13,543 nucleotides of DNA. Source: Collinsella sp. (GTDB lineage: Bacteria > Actinomycetota > Coriobacteriia > Coriobacteriales > Coriobacteriaceae). The stretch is taken from contig JAIJJM010000021.1 in NCBI GenBank assembly GCA_022728415.1, forward strand, positions 1-13,543, read 5' to 3'. Below the pieces are notes generated by a model that was given only the letters and a program-made list of their open reading frames with translations, did no database searches and was not told where the DNA came from. The position numbers and the translations under genes were made by a program. This document shows, piece by piece, positions 7,218 through 13,543 of the stretch (position 1 is the first letter of the stretch; each line of letters starts with the position of its first letter).

Positions 7218-8417
7218 CTAGATAAGGTTCTTGCCAGACACCTTATCGAACAGATGAGTCGCGTTCTTCTCGAACTTGAACCAGATGGGATCGCCAGCCT
7301 TGAGCGCACCCTTGGCCTCAAGATCGACGACGGGGATGATCAGGACAAACTGGCCGTCGGGAGCAGTCACGTGGACGTGCTCGGTCGAACCCATGAGCTC
7401 AGTCACCTCGACGGTGCCCTGAAGCGCACCCTCCTCGTCCTTGTCGGCAAGCAGGATCTGCTCGGGGCGCACGCCGGCCGTGATTTCCTTCACGTCGCCG
7501 CCGTCCCAGTTAAGAGCGAGCTGAGCGCAAGTCTCGGGGGCGAGCGCCACGTTCATGTCCTCGGTCTTGACGGTGAAGCCGTTGCCCGAGCGCACCAGCT
7601 GGGCATCGAAGAAGTTCATCTGCGGCACGCCGATAAAGCCGGCGACGAAGATGTTCGCGGGATGGTTGAAGACCTCCTGTGGGGTGGCGATCTGCTGGAC
7701 GACGCCATCCTTCATGACCACGATGCGATCGCCGAGGGTCATAGCCTCGGTCTGGTCGTGGGTAACATAGATGAACGTGCCCTTGATCTCGTGGCGCAGC
7801 TTAATGAGCTCGGCACGCATCTGGTTACGAAGCTTGGCGTCCAGGTTGGACAGCGGCTCGTCCATCAGGAAGACCTTGGGGTCACGCACGATGGCGCGGC
7901 CGATAGCGACACGCTGACGCTGGCCGCCCGAAAGCGCCCTGGGCTTACGGTCGAGATACTCGGTAATGCCCAGAATCTCGGCAGCAGAGCGAACCTTGCG
8001 GTCGATCTCGTCCTTGGGGACCTTCTTGAGCTCAAGCGTAAACGCCATGTTCTCGTACACCGTCATATTGGGGTACAGAGCATAGCTCTGGAACACCATG
8101 GCGATGTCGCGGTCCTTGGGTGCCACGTCGTTGACGCGCTTGCCGTCGATGAGCACGTCGCCCGAGGTGATGTCCTCTAGGCCAGCGACCATGCGCATCG
8201 TCGTGGACTTACCGCAGCCAGACGGGCCGACGAGAACGATAAACTCCTGGTCATGCACGGTGAGGTTAAAGTCCTCCACCGCGAGCACGCCGTCCTCGGT
8301 AACCTTGAGGTTGTGCTTCTTCTCCTCGGTCTTCTTCTTTTTGCCAAAGAAGCCCTTCTTTTTGGACTCGTTGTTGGGATACACCTTCTGAACATGTTTG
8401 AGAACGATCTCGGCCAT
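7218..8417 (-). CDS. msmK: ABC transporter ATPase, MsmK/UgpC/MalK type (sugar uptake)
   Basis: This 399-residue cytoplasmic ATPase powers sugar import by the two permeases encoded just upstream. The nucleotide-binding domain shows Walker A GPSGCGKST (64-72), the Q-loop in MVFQSYALYP (Gln110), the signature LSGGQRQRVAIGRAI (162-176), Walker B VFLMDEP (182-188) with Glu187, and the switch His220 in VTHDQ. A regulatory C-terminal TOBE/OB region follows from about residue 250 to the end, as in MalK/MsmK. An extra Lys-rich segment at about residues 17-43 (core KKKGFFGKKKKTEEKK) interrupts the usual join between KVYPN and AVEDFNL; most MsmK proteins have only a few residues there. Family members are often labelled UgpC and can serve several sugar transporters. 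AAAGG lies 8-9 nt before the ATG. It is the last gene of the operon, behind a hairpin. Confidence 0.95.
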   Translation of the reverse strand: MAEIVLKHVQKVYPNNESKKKGFFGKKKKTEEKKHNLKVTEDGVLAVEDFNLTVHDQEFIVLVGPSGCGKSTTMRMVAGLEDITSGDVLIDGKRVNDVAPKDRDIAMVFQSYALYPNMTVYENMAFTLELKKVPKDEIDRKVRSAAEILGITEYLDRKPRALSGGQRQRVAIGRAIVRDPKVFLMDEPLSNLDAKLRNQMRAELIKLRHEIKGTFIYVTHDQTEAMTLGDRIVVMKDGVVQQIATPQEVFNHPANIFVAGFIGVPQMNFFDAQLVRSGNGFTVKTEDMNVALAPETCAQLALNWDGGDVKEITAGVRPEQILLADKDEEGALQGTVEVTELMGSTEHVHVTAPDGQFVLIIPVVDLEAKGALKAGDPIWFKFEKNATHLFDKVSGKNLI

Positions 8418-8435
8418 GTCTCTACCTTTCGATAC

Positions 8436-8460
8436 GCGGCGCCGCGCTGAGGGGCGCCGC
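8436..8460 (-). other. Intercistronic GC hairpin before the ATPase gene
   Basis: GCGGCGCC and GGCGCCGC form a perfect 8-bp stem around a 9-nt loop in the 68-nt gap between permease 2 and the ATPase gene. No T-run follows on the minus strand, so it is unlikely to be a full terminator. It could stabilise the upstream message or tune ATPase output. Confidence 0.6.
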
Positions 8461-8485
8461 TAAAACTTGCAAAACAGTAACGGCA

Positions 8486-9325
8486 TCAGCCCTTGACGGC
8501 ACCTGCCACCACACCGTCGATGATGTACTTCTGGCAGAAGATGTACATGATGACGATGGGGATAACGACCATCATGATGCAAGCCATCATGGGGCCGAGC
8601 TCGACGTGGCCATAGCCGCCGCGGAAGTACTGGATCAAGATAGGAATGGTCTTGTACTTGGTGGAGTCGAGCGTAAGGTAGGGCAGCAGATAGTCGTTCC
8701 AGACCCACATGGTCTCGAGGATGCCGACCGAAAGATAGGTGGGCTTCATGATGGGGAGGACGATCTTAAAGAACACCTGGACCGGGTTGCAGCCGTCAAT
8801 CATGGCCGCCTCCTCGATCTCGAGCGGGATGTTCTTTACAAAGCCGGCGAACATAAAGACCGCCAGGCCCGCGCCAAAGCCAAGGTAGATAAAGCAGATG
8901 TTGAACGGCGTGTTGAAGCCGATACGGTCCGCCAAATTGGACAGCGTGAACATGAGCATCTGGAAGGGCACGACCATCGAGAAGACGAACAGGTAATAGA
9001 AGAAGTTCGAGATCTTGCTGTTGACGCGCACTACGTACCAAGCGCACATGGAGCAGCACACCAAGATCAGAACGACCGACGTGACCGTGATGATGAGCGA
9101 GTACATAAACGCCGAGGCAAAGCCCTGCTCGTTCAGGGCGTGCACGTAGTTTGCAAGGCCGTTGAACGTCTCGGGCGTGAGCAGATCGAATGCCGTGGTG
9201 GTGCTGATTGCAGTCGCCTTTTTAAAGGAATTGAGCGCAATCATGAACACGGGGTAGATCCATGCGAGCGACAGGATCGTAAAGAAGATCGAGAGCGCAC
9301 GGTTGATAACCTTATCGCGTTTCAT
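8486..9325 (-). CDS. Sugar ABC transporter permease 2 (MalG/MsmG-like)
   Basis: This 279-residue membrane protein is one half of the import channel. Hydrophobic segments at about 10-32, 73-99, 106-127, 141-163, 192-208 and 245-264 fit six membrane helices. The cytoplasmic EAA loop that docks to the ATPase is EIEEAAMIDGCNPVQVFFKIVLP (169-191), with the conserved Gly178. The C-terminal YIIDGVVAGAVKG ending is typical of MalG-type subunits. Its ATG overlaps the stop codon of permease 1 by one base (TAATG), and AAGGAGGTG lies upstream inside that gene, so the two subunits are probably translationally coupled to keep a 1:1 ratio. Substrate cannot be read from the permease. Confidence 0.93.
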   Translation of the reverse strand: MKRDKVINRALSIFFTILSLAWIYPVFMIALNSFKKATAISTTTAFDLLTPETFNGLANYVHALNEQGFASAFMYSLIITVTSVVLILVCCSMCAWYVVRVNSKISNFFYYLFVFSMVVPFQMLMFTLSNLADRIGFNTPFNICFIYLGFGAGLAVFMFAGFVKNIPLEIEEAAMIDGCNPVQVFFKIVLPIMKPTYLSVGILETMWVWNDYLLPYLTLDSTKYKTIPILIQYFRGGYGHVELGPMMACIMMVVIPIVIMYIFCQKYIIDGVVAGAVKG

Positions 9326-10179
9326 TACTGCTGCACCTCCTTGGACCTCGTGGCCTTAAGCTGGATCATGGAGATTGCTACGACCAGGATGCAGAAGATG
9401 ACTGCCTTGGCCTGGCCAATGCCCTGCCATGCTATGCCGGCACGCGAGTAGAACGTGTTGTAGATATTCAGGGCGAGCATCTCGGTGGAGTGCGCGGGGG
9501 CACCACCGGTAAGGGCGAGATTCTGGTCGAACAGCTTAAAGCCGTTGGTGATGGACAGGAACAGGCAGATGGTGATCGTCGGCATCAGGTTAGGGATCTT
9601 AACCTTCCAAAACGTCTGCCATGCCGTGGCGCCGTCGACCTTGGCGGCCTCGATGTAGTCGGACGGAATGGACTGCAAACCAGCAATGTAGATGATCATC
9701 ATGTAGCCGACCTGCTGCCACAGGGTCAGGATGATAAGGCCCCAGAAGCCGGCAGCGGAGTTAAGGGCGATAAGGTCGGCGCCGATGTTGGAGAGCAGGC
9801 AGTTGATCAGAATCTGCCAGATATAGCCCAGTACGATGCCGCCGATCAGGTTAGGCATAAAGAAGATCGTGCGGAAGATGTTGGTGCCCTTGAGCGCCTT
9901 GCGGGTGAGCGCCTGCGCGATGGCGAGGGCGATCACGTTGATGAGCACTGTCGACAGGAAGGCAAACGCCACCGTAAAGAAGAACGACGTAGCAAACTGC
10001 GGATCGGACAGTGCGCGCACGTAGTTCTCGATACCGACGAAGTGGGTGTTGTTGATGGTAATAAACTGGCAGAACGAGAGATAGAAGCCCTGGATAAAAG
10101 GGATCACGAACCCGATCATAAACGCCAGGCACGTGGGCAGCATAAAGAGCGGCCACCAGCGCTTGAGTGCTTTGCCCAT
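9325..10179 (-). CDS. Sugar ABC transporter permease 1 (MalF/MsmF-like)
   Basis: This 284-residue membrane protein pairs with permease 2. Hydrophobic stretches at about 9-31, 65-91, 105-128, 144-167, 199-215 and 256-273 suggest six helices. The EAA loop is DYIEAAKVDGATAWQTFWKVKIP (174-196). It lacks the long N-terminal extension and large periplasmic P2 loop of E. coli MalF, as usual for Gram-positive MsmF-type subunits. GAAAGGA is the ribosome site, about 8 nt before the ATG. It follows the binding-protein gene after a stable hairpin. Confidence 0.93.
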   Translation of the reverse strand: MGKALKRWWPLFMLPTCLAFMIGFVIPFIQGFYLSFCQFITINNTHFVGIENYVRALSDPQFATSFFFTVAFAFLSTVLINVIALAIAQALTRKALKGTNIFRTIFFMPNLIGGIVLGYIWQILINCLLSNIGADLIALNSAAGFWGLIILTLWQQVGYMMIIYIAGLQSIPSDYIEAAKVDGATAWQTFWKVKIPNLMPTITICLFLSITNGFKLFDQNLALTGGAPAHSTEMLALNIYNTFYSRAGIAWQGIGQAKAVIFCILVVAISMIQLKATRSKEVQQ

Positions 10180-10198
10180 AGAAGGGTCCTTTCAATAT

Positions 10199-10236
10199 GC
10201 AGGGGGCGGGCAAACCAACGTCTGCCCGCCCCCTGT
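10199..10236 (-). other. Intercistronic hairpin between binding-protein and permease genes
   Basis: AGGGGGCGGGCA (10201-10212) and TGCCCGCCCCCT (10223-10234) are a perfect 12-bp inverted repeat, extended by one C-G and one G.U pair, with a 10-nt loop. No U-tract follows on the minus strand. Hairpins at this junction in other ABC operons (malE-malF in E. coli) protect the binding-protein message and lower downstream expression; that role is inferred here. Confidence 0.75.
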
Positions 10237-10266
10237 CGCTAATCAGATAGCTCGGGCAGCAACTGC

Positions 10267-11583
10267 TTACTCAGAAGCAGCCTTCTCGGTCTTCCAGCCA
10301 TCGACGAAGGCGTTCTTGACACCGTCCCACTTGCTGTTGTCGGCAGCGTAGGCAATCAGAGCCTGCTTAAGGTTCTTCTTCCACTCCTCGGAGGGAATGT
10401 AGACGAAGTCCCAAGCAACGGTCTTCTTGCCGTCCTTGGCCATGGCGACGGCCTGCTGCGAGAAGATGTTGGTGGTATCTTTGGCGCTCTTGAACGGGGC
10501 GGTCAGACCCATCTTGTCAGCGATGATGCTCGTCGGGGTGTCAGCAGTGACGCACCAATACATGAAGTCCTCGGTGGCCTTCTGGGCGTCCTCGGAAGCC
10601 TGAGAGCTGACGCACCAGTAGTTCTCGCCGCCGGAGCACAGACCCTGGTTCTCCTCGCCGTCAACGCCGATATAGATCGGCATCATGCCAATCTGGTCGT
10701 CCGTCATGCCGGCCTTGGTGAGGTCAGCGTAGGCCCAAGAGCCGTTCTGATAGAAGACGGCCTTGCCGGTTGCGAACTCGTTGGTGGCGTCGTCACCGGT
10801 CTTGGAAGCGAGCTGCGAAGGATCGCAGGTGGAGTCGGTGATGTACAGGTCGAAGATCTGCTTGTAGTTGTCGAGGAACTCACCCTTGATCTCGTCGTCC
10901 TCCTGGTTGTGCTCCTTCTCGAACTCGTAGTAGAGCGGCAGGTTGGCGAGGTGGGTGGTGTAGCGCCAGCTGGAGGAGTCGTCCATGCCGGCGGAGGTGA
11001 AGGCACCGTCAACGCCGAGCTCGTCCTTGCGGGCCTGGATGTCGTCGGCACAAGCCTTCAGCTTGTCGAAGGAGTCGATGTCCTCGGCCTTGTAGCCAGC
11101 CTTCTCGAGCAGCTGCTTGTTGTAGATGATGCCGTAGCTCTCCTGGACCCAGTCAATGCCCAGATCCTTGCCGTCGGACTGCAGGGCAAGGGAATCGTCG
11201 ATGAGCTCGCCGCGGACCTTGGTGTCGGACAGATCGGCACAGTAGTCCTTCCAGTTCTTAAGACCGGTGGGGCCATTGACCTGGAACAGGGTAGGAGCGG
11301 AGCTCTTAGACATCTCGGACTTGAGCTTCTCCTCGTAGGTGTTGGAGGCGGCGGTCACGATCTTGACCTCGATGCCCTTCTCCTCCTTGTACGCCTTGGC
11401 GATCTCCTTCCACTCCTTGTCGACCTCGGGCTTAAAGTTGAGGAAGTAGACCTCGGCAGCGTCACCGGAAGCAGAGGAGCCGGAGCCGGCGGAGCCGCCG
11501 CAGCCCACAAGACCGAGGCCCAGAACCGCAGCCGCGGAACCAGCGAAGCCCAGGAACTGCCTTCTGCTCATTTCGTTCTTCAT
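10267..11583 (-). CDS. Sugar ABC transporter substrate-binding lipoprotein (Tat-type signal)
   Basis: This 438-residue protein is the extracellular binding component of the uptake system. The start at 11583 gives MKNEMSRRQFLGFAG, with GGGTGG about 6 nt upstream; reading from 11730 would add 49 unlikely residues across an operator. The signal has a twin-arginine motif SRRQFLG (6-12), a hydrophobic stretch, and a lipobox LVGC with Cys28, followed by a Gly/Ser/Ala tether, so the mature protein is likely a Tat-exported, membrane-anchored lipoprotein. From residue 43 it reads as an SBP_bac_1/MalE-type fold: VYFLNFKPEVDKEWKEIAKAYKEEKG, then a Trp/Tyr-rich middle and C-terminal lobe. The adjacent GntR regulator, PTS gene and shared malQ operator favour an alpha-glucoside or maltodextrin ligand, but raffinose-type or other oligosaccharides remain possible. 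Confidence 0.93.
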   Translation of the reverse strand: MKNEMSRRQFLGFAGSAAAVLGLGLVGCGGSAGSGSSASGDAAEVYFLNFKPEVDKEWKEIAKAYKEEKGIEVKIVTAASNTYEEKLKSEMSKSSAPTLFQVNGPTGLKNWKDYCADLSDTKVRGELIDDSLALQSDGKDLGIDWVQESYGIIYNKQLLEKAGYKAEDIDSFDKLKACADDIQARKDELGVDGAFTSAGMDDSSSWRYTTHLANLPLYYEFEKEHNQEDDEIKGEFLDNYKQIFDLYITDSTCDPSQLASKTGDDATNEFATGKAVFYQNGSWAYADLTKAGMTDDQIGMMPIYIGVDGEENQGLCSGGENYWCVSSQASEDAQKATEDFMYWCVTADTPTSIIADKMGLTAPFKSAKDTTNIFSQQAVAMAKDGKKTVAWDFVYIPSEEWKKNLKQALIAYAADNSKWDGVKNAFVDGWKTEKAASE

Positions 11584-11671
11584 TACAATCCACCCTTTCA
11601 CACCGTGGCGATCCCTTTCGCCGCCGCCTTCGGAGATTGGTTTGGGGACCGAGCCCCTTTTGCTAACTTGT

Positions 11672-11700
11672 ACAATACGCTCATTGGCTAGTTGTTTGAA
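11672..11700 (-). promoter_or_regulatory. Probable promoter of the ABC operon
   Basis: On the minus strand TTCAAA (11695-11700) and TATTGT (11672-11677) are 17 nt apart. The -35 box lies within operator site B. The implied leader is about 80 nt. The gntR promoter has the same arrangement, operator then TATTGT 13-14 nt later. Confidence 0.5.
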
Positions 11701-11703
11701 CAA
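11692..11703. promoter_or_regulatory. Operator site B (ABC operon, proximal)
   Basis: TTGTTTGAACAA fits the shared consensus TTGTTTRAACAA at all 12 positions. It overlaps the -35 region of the ABC operon promoter, so binding should repress. Confidence 0.6.
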
Positions 11704-11768
11704 GTAGTTACTAGAGTGGTAGAAATTCATCGGTGAACGGCTCCTGATCCTTACATGCTTGACAAATA

Positions 11769-11780
11769 TTGTCTAAACAA
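11769..11780. promoter_or_regulatory. Operator site C (ABC operon, distal)
   Basis: TTGTCTAAACAA matches the consensus at 11 of 12 positions. Its centre is 77 bp from that of site B, upstream of the promoter. An overlapping palindrome GACAA-ATA-TTGTC (11761-11773) abuts it. Confidence 0.55.
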
Positions 11781-11794
11781 TTAGAGGCGCCTAT

Positions 11795-11843
11795 AAAAAA
11801 GGCGACCCGTGCGGCCGATGGGAAATCGGCCGCACGGGTCGCC
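11795..11843 (-). terminator. Strong rho-independent terminator of gntR
   Basis: A perfect 19-bp stem (11801-11819 with 11825-11843), 5-nt loop, is followed on the minus strand by TTTTTT. It begins 33 nt after the gntR stop codon and isolates the regulator from the ABC operon downstream. Confidence 0.95.
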
Positions 11844-11876
11844 GCATGTCAAAGACGTGGGCTCATGTGCCTGTCC

Positions 11877-12596
11877 TTATCGCTTGGAATTGACGCGGTA
11901 ATGGAAGATCTCGGGGTGCGTACGGGCGTGCGTCACCTCGAACAAGATGCCATCCGAGGTGTACGACTGGCTCTCCATGACAGCAACGCAGTTGTATTTG
12001 CCAAGGTCAAGATAGCTGCAGTCCTCATCGTTGGCGAGTTCGACACTCACCGTACGACGGCTCGCCATCACTTTGACGCCGCACTTGTGCTCCAGATAGC
12101 TGTAGATAGAATCCGCAGCGATCTCGGGGGTCAGACCCTTGGCGATCGACGCCAAAAAATAGCCATGGTCCACCTGGCGTGCGCTGCCGTTGAGGCTTCG
12201 GACACGCACTACGCGAATCAGATCCTCGCCCACCTTAAAGCCCAGTCGACGAGAGAGCTGCTCGGTGCAAATCAAATGTTCAAAGGACTTAACGTCCGTC
12301 GATGCAACGGCATTGTTGCGCTTTGCAAATTCGCCAAACGACTCGACTTCCTCGAGCGCGCCCAGCATGTCGGTTTCGCCCTTGAGCCAAATAACGCGCA
12401 CGCCCTTGCCGTGTATGGGCTGCACGAACATCTCGTCGGCCAGCATGCTCAAGGCGCGGCGGACGGTATTGCGCGTGCAGCCAAACTCCGCGGTCAGCTC
12501 GGCTTCGGTTGGCAGCATCTCCTGAAACGCATAGGTTCCGTTCATGATGCGCGAGCGGATTTCTCGGTAGATTCCTTCGTATATCGCTTTTGGCAT
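11877..12596 (-). CDS. GntR family regulator, HutC/TreR-like (UTRA domain)
   Basis: This 239-residue DNA-binding regulator has an N-terminal winged helix at about residues 4-70: IYREIRSRIMNGTY, then LPTEAELTAEFGCTRNTVRRALSMLADEMFVQPIHGKG, the classic GntR pattern. Residues 90-235 form a UTRA ligand-sensing domain (IRVVRVRSLNGSARQVDHGYF, and the C-terminal FEVTHARTHPEIFHYRVN). The layout and the winged helix resemble the trehalose repressor TreR, whose operators are similar AT-rich palindromes with TTG/CAA ends. The ATG at 12596 follows GAGGTGAA; a longer reading to 12857 would cover the promoter and is rejected. It is divergent from a PTS gene and carries an operator in its own promoter, which suggests autoregulation. 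The effector is not visible; a sugar phosphate from PTS uptake is my guess. Confidence 0.9.
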   Translation of the reverse strand: MPKAIYEGIYREIRSRIMNGTYAFQEMLPTEAELTAEFGCTRNTVRRALSMLADEMFVQPIHGKGVRVIWLKGETDMLGALEEVESFGEFAKRNNAVASTDVKSFEHLICTEQLSRRLGFKVGEDLIRVVRVRSLNGSARQVDHGYFLASIAKGLTPEIAADSIYSYLEHKCGVKVMASRRTVSVELANDEDCSYLDLGKYNCVAVMESQSYTSDGILFEVTHARTHPEIFHYRVNSKR

Positions 12597-12629
12597 TATT
12601 TCACCTCTACATCTTCTTTCTGGCTTGGC

Positions 12630-12657
12630 ACAATAGCATTTCTCAAAGTTGTTCAAA
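12630..12657 (-). promoter_or_regulatory. Probable gntR promoter
   Basis: TATTGT (12630-12635) has TTTGAA (12652-12657) 16 nt upstream on the minus strand; the -35 region is inside operator site D. The -10 sequence and spacing resemble those of the ABC operon promoter. Confidence 0.45.
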
Positions 12658-12660
12658 CCG
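12649..12660. promoter_or_regulatory. Operator site D (gntR), degenerate copy
   Basis: TTGTTCAAACCG fits the complementary consensus TTGTTYAAACAA at 10 of 12 positions. It overlaps the gntR -35 region, fitting negative autoregulation. It is the second weaker arm-type match of the set, so affinity may be lower. Confidence 0.45.
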
Positions 12661-12757
12661 ATTATCGGTAAAGCGACAGTATTTAACCGCTGACGGCTTC
12701 TGTCGTGTCTAAATCGGTTTCGTTCAAAACTGCCGGCACGACAATCGTCTGGTCCTC

Positions 12758-12763
12758 TACAAT
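12758..12763 (+). promoter_or_regulatory. Candidate -10 box of the PTS gene
   Basis: TACAAT in the context CTCTACAATGA resembles the malQ -10 (TTCTACAATAG). No good -35 is seen at 16-18 nt, so activation or a weak promoter is possible. Confidence 0.4.
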
Positions 12764-12770
12764 GAATCCA

Positions 12771-12782
12771 TTGTTTAAACGT
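12771..12782. promoter_or_regulatory. Operator site E (PTS gene)
   Basis: TTGTTTAAACGT matches the consensus at 10 of 12 positions, with a perfect GTTTAAAC core. It starts 7 nt after the candidate -10, covering the probable transcription start. Confidence 0.55.
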
Positions 12783-12823
12783 TTCCCTACGCGCAATGTG
12801 TCTCGATATTCGGGAGGCAAACC

Positions 12824-13543
12824 ATGCTGCAGAAAATCCAACGCTTTGGCGGGGCAATGTTCGCGCCCGCTATGCTGTTTTCCATATCGGGCCTTATGGT
12901 CGGCATCTCCGCTCTCGCAACAACCGCGGACATCGTCGGCGACCTCGCCGTATACGGAACCCCTTGGTACGTTTTCTGGGCTATCATCCAGCGCGGCTCG
13001 TGGACGGTCTTTAAACGCCTTCCGCTCCTTTTTGCCGTAGCGCTGCCCATCGGCCTTGCCCAAAAGCAACCGGCACGTTGCTGCCTCGAGGCACTCGTGG
13101 CCTATTTTGCCTACTGCTTCTTTTTGAGCGAGATCATTAAGCTGAGCGGCGACAATCTTGGACTTAAGTACCCGTCGTCTTTGATCCCCGCTAGCGGCAT
13201 CACCGTCATCGACGGCATCAAGACGCTCGACACCGGCATTATCGGACCGCTGGCAGTCTCGACCATCGTCGTTGCGATCCACGATCGCTTCTACGACGCC
13301 AAGGTGCCCGATTGGCTCGGCACATTCTCCGGTTCCTCGCTGGTCTATCTCATCAGCTTTTTCGCTGTGCTCGCCCTTGCCATCGTCTCGGCCGCCATCG
13401 TGCCTTCCGTATACGCAGTGACCGAAACGCTGCGCCATGCACTTGTGGGCGTCGGTCCCTTTGGCGTGGGCATCTTTGTCTTTTTAGAACGAGCGCTCGA
13501 ACCCTTTGGCCTGCATCACCTGCTCTACATGCCGATCTACTAC
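12824..13543 (+). CDS. PTS EIIC component, alpha-glucoside/maltose (glucose superfamily) type, 3' end outside window
   Basis: An open frame of 240 codons runs to the window edge. It is probably the start of an EIICB or EIICBA permease that imports and phosphorylates an alpha-glucoside at the membrane. The start MLQKIQRFGGAMFAPAMLF, the motif GIKTLDTGIIGPLAVS (131-146) and the substrate-site region LERALEPFGLHHLLYMP (221-237) match GlvC/MalB-type EIIC proteins. Several hydrophobic segments (about 12-32, 62-80, 88-106, 138-152, 172-198, 205-222) fit a polytopic EIIC. The phosphorylated EIIB Cys motif would lie beyond the edge. GGGAGG (12812-12817) is 6 nt before the ATG. It is divergent from gntR and has operator E in its leader. 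Maltose, trehalose or another alpha-glucoside cannot be distinguished; a glucose-type EIIC is less likely. Confidence 0.9.
   Translation, partial: MLQKIQRFGGAMFAPAMLFSISGLMVGISALATTADIVGDLAVYGTPWYVFWAIIQRGSWTVFKRLPLLFAVALPIGLAQKQPARCCLEALVAYFAYCFFLSEIIKLSGDNLGLKYPSSLIPASGITVIDGIKTLDTGIIGPLAVSTIVVAIHDRFYDAKVPDWLGTFSGSSLVYLISFFAVLALAIVSAAIVPSVYAVTETLRHALVGVGPFGVGIFVFLERALEPFGLHHLLYMPIYY

Noticed and set aside
11584..11730. 49-residue N-terminal extension of the binding lipoprotein
   Set aside because: It would push the signal peptide inside the protein and place the start upstream of the likely promoter; the ATG at 11583 has a good ribosome site.
11759..11787. Plus-strand promoter starting with a perfect TTGACA
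   Set aside because: No acceptable -10 lies 16-18 nt downstream and transcription would run straight into the gntR terminator hairpin with no gene to serve.
12719..12730. Sixth operator (TTCGTTCAAAAC)
   Set aside because: Only one half resembles the palindrome; symmetry is lost, so it was not counted.
12597..12857. 87-residue N-terminal extension of the GntR regulator and overlapping frames opposite the PTS start
   Set aside because: The extension covers the divergent promoter region with operators D and E, and the GntR winged helix starts right after the ATG at 12596.

Overview
The window looks like a carbohydrate-use region from a moderately GC-rich Gram-positive gut actinobacterium, most likely Collinsella or a close relative in the Coriobacteriia. 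This is inferred from strong GGAGG-type ribosome binding sites, the GC-rich third codon positions, a Tat-type lipoprotein signal on the sugar-binding protein and the mix of ABC and PTS sugar transporters. No rRNA, tRNA, transposase or CRISPR locus was found.

Layout. (1) 1-1580: a secreted coiled-coil protein with a C-terminal CHAP/NlpC-P60-like cysteine hydrolase domain (minus strand), divergent from galE. (2) 1581-6824: three plus-strand genes, galE (UDP-glucose 4-epimerase), malQ (4-alpha-glucanotransferase) and glgP (glycogen/maltodextrin phosphorylase), with a terminator after each. (3) 6825-7217: a gene-free stretch between the converging glgP and ABC operon. It carries three 57-bp imperfect palindromes at an exact 80-bp period, the middle one apparently inverted. 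(4) 7218-11583: a minus-strand ABC sugar-uptake operon, transcribed binding lipoprotein, permease 1, permease 2, MsmK/UgpC-type ATPase, with stable hairpins lacking U-tracts in two of its gene junctions. (5) 11795-12596: a GntR/HutC-type (TreR-like) regulator with its own strong terminator. (6) 12824-13543: a divergent PTS alpha-glucoside/maltose-type EIIC gene that runs off the window.

How the genes fit together. A 12-bp palindrome with consensus TTGTTTRAACAA occurs five times, each time in a promoter region: once before malQ, twice before the ABC operon, once before gntR and once before the PTS gene. Such a site is what a TreR-like GntR protein would be expected to bind. I infer one regulon in which the GntR protein senses an alpha-glucoside or its phosphate and controls two parallel uptake routes (ABC and PTS) together with MalQ. 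MalQ and GlgP would then turn imported or stored maltodextrin into glucose and glucose-1-phosphate. GalE would link to the UDP-sugar pool but has no such operator.

Most worth a second look are the palindrome array at 6863-7079, the five-site operator set, the paired hairpins in the ABC operon, the lysine-rich insertion in the ABC ATPase and the substituted gate residue in GalE.
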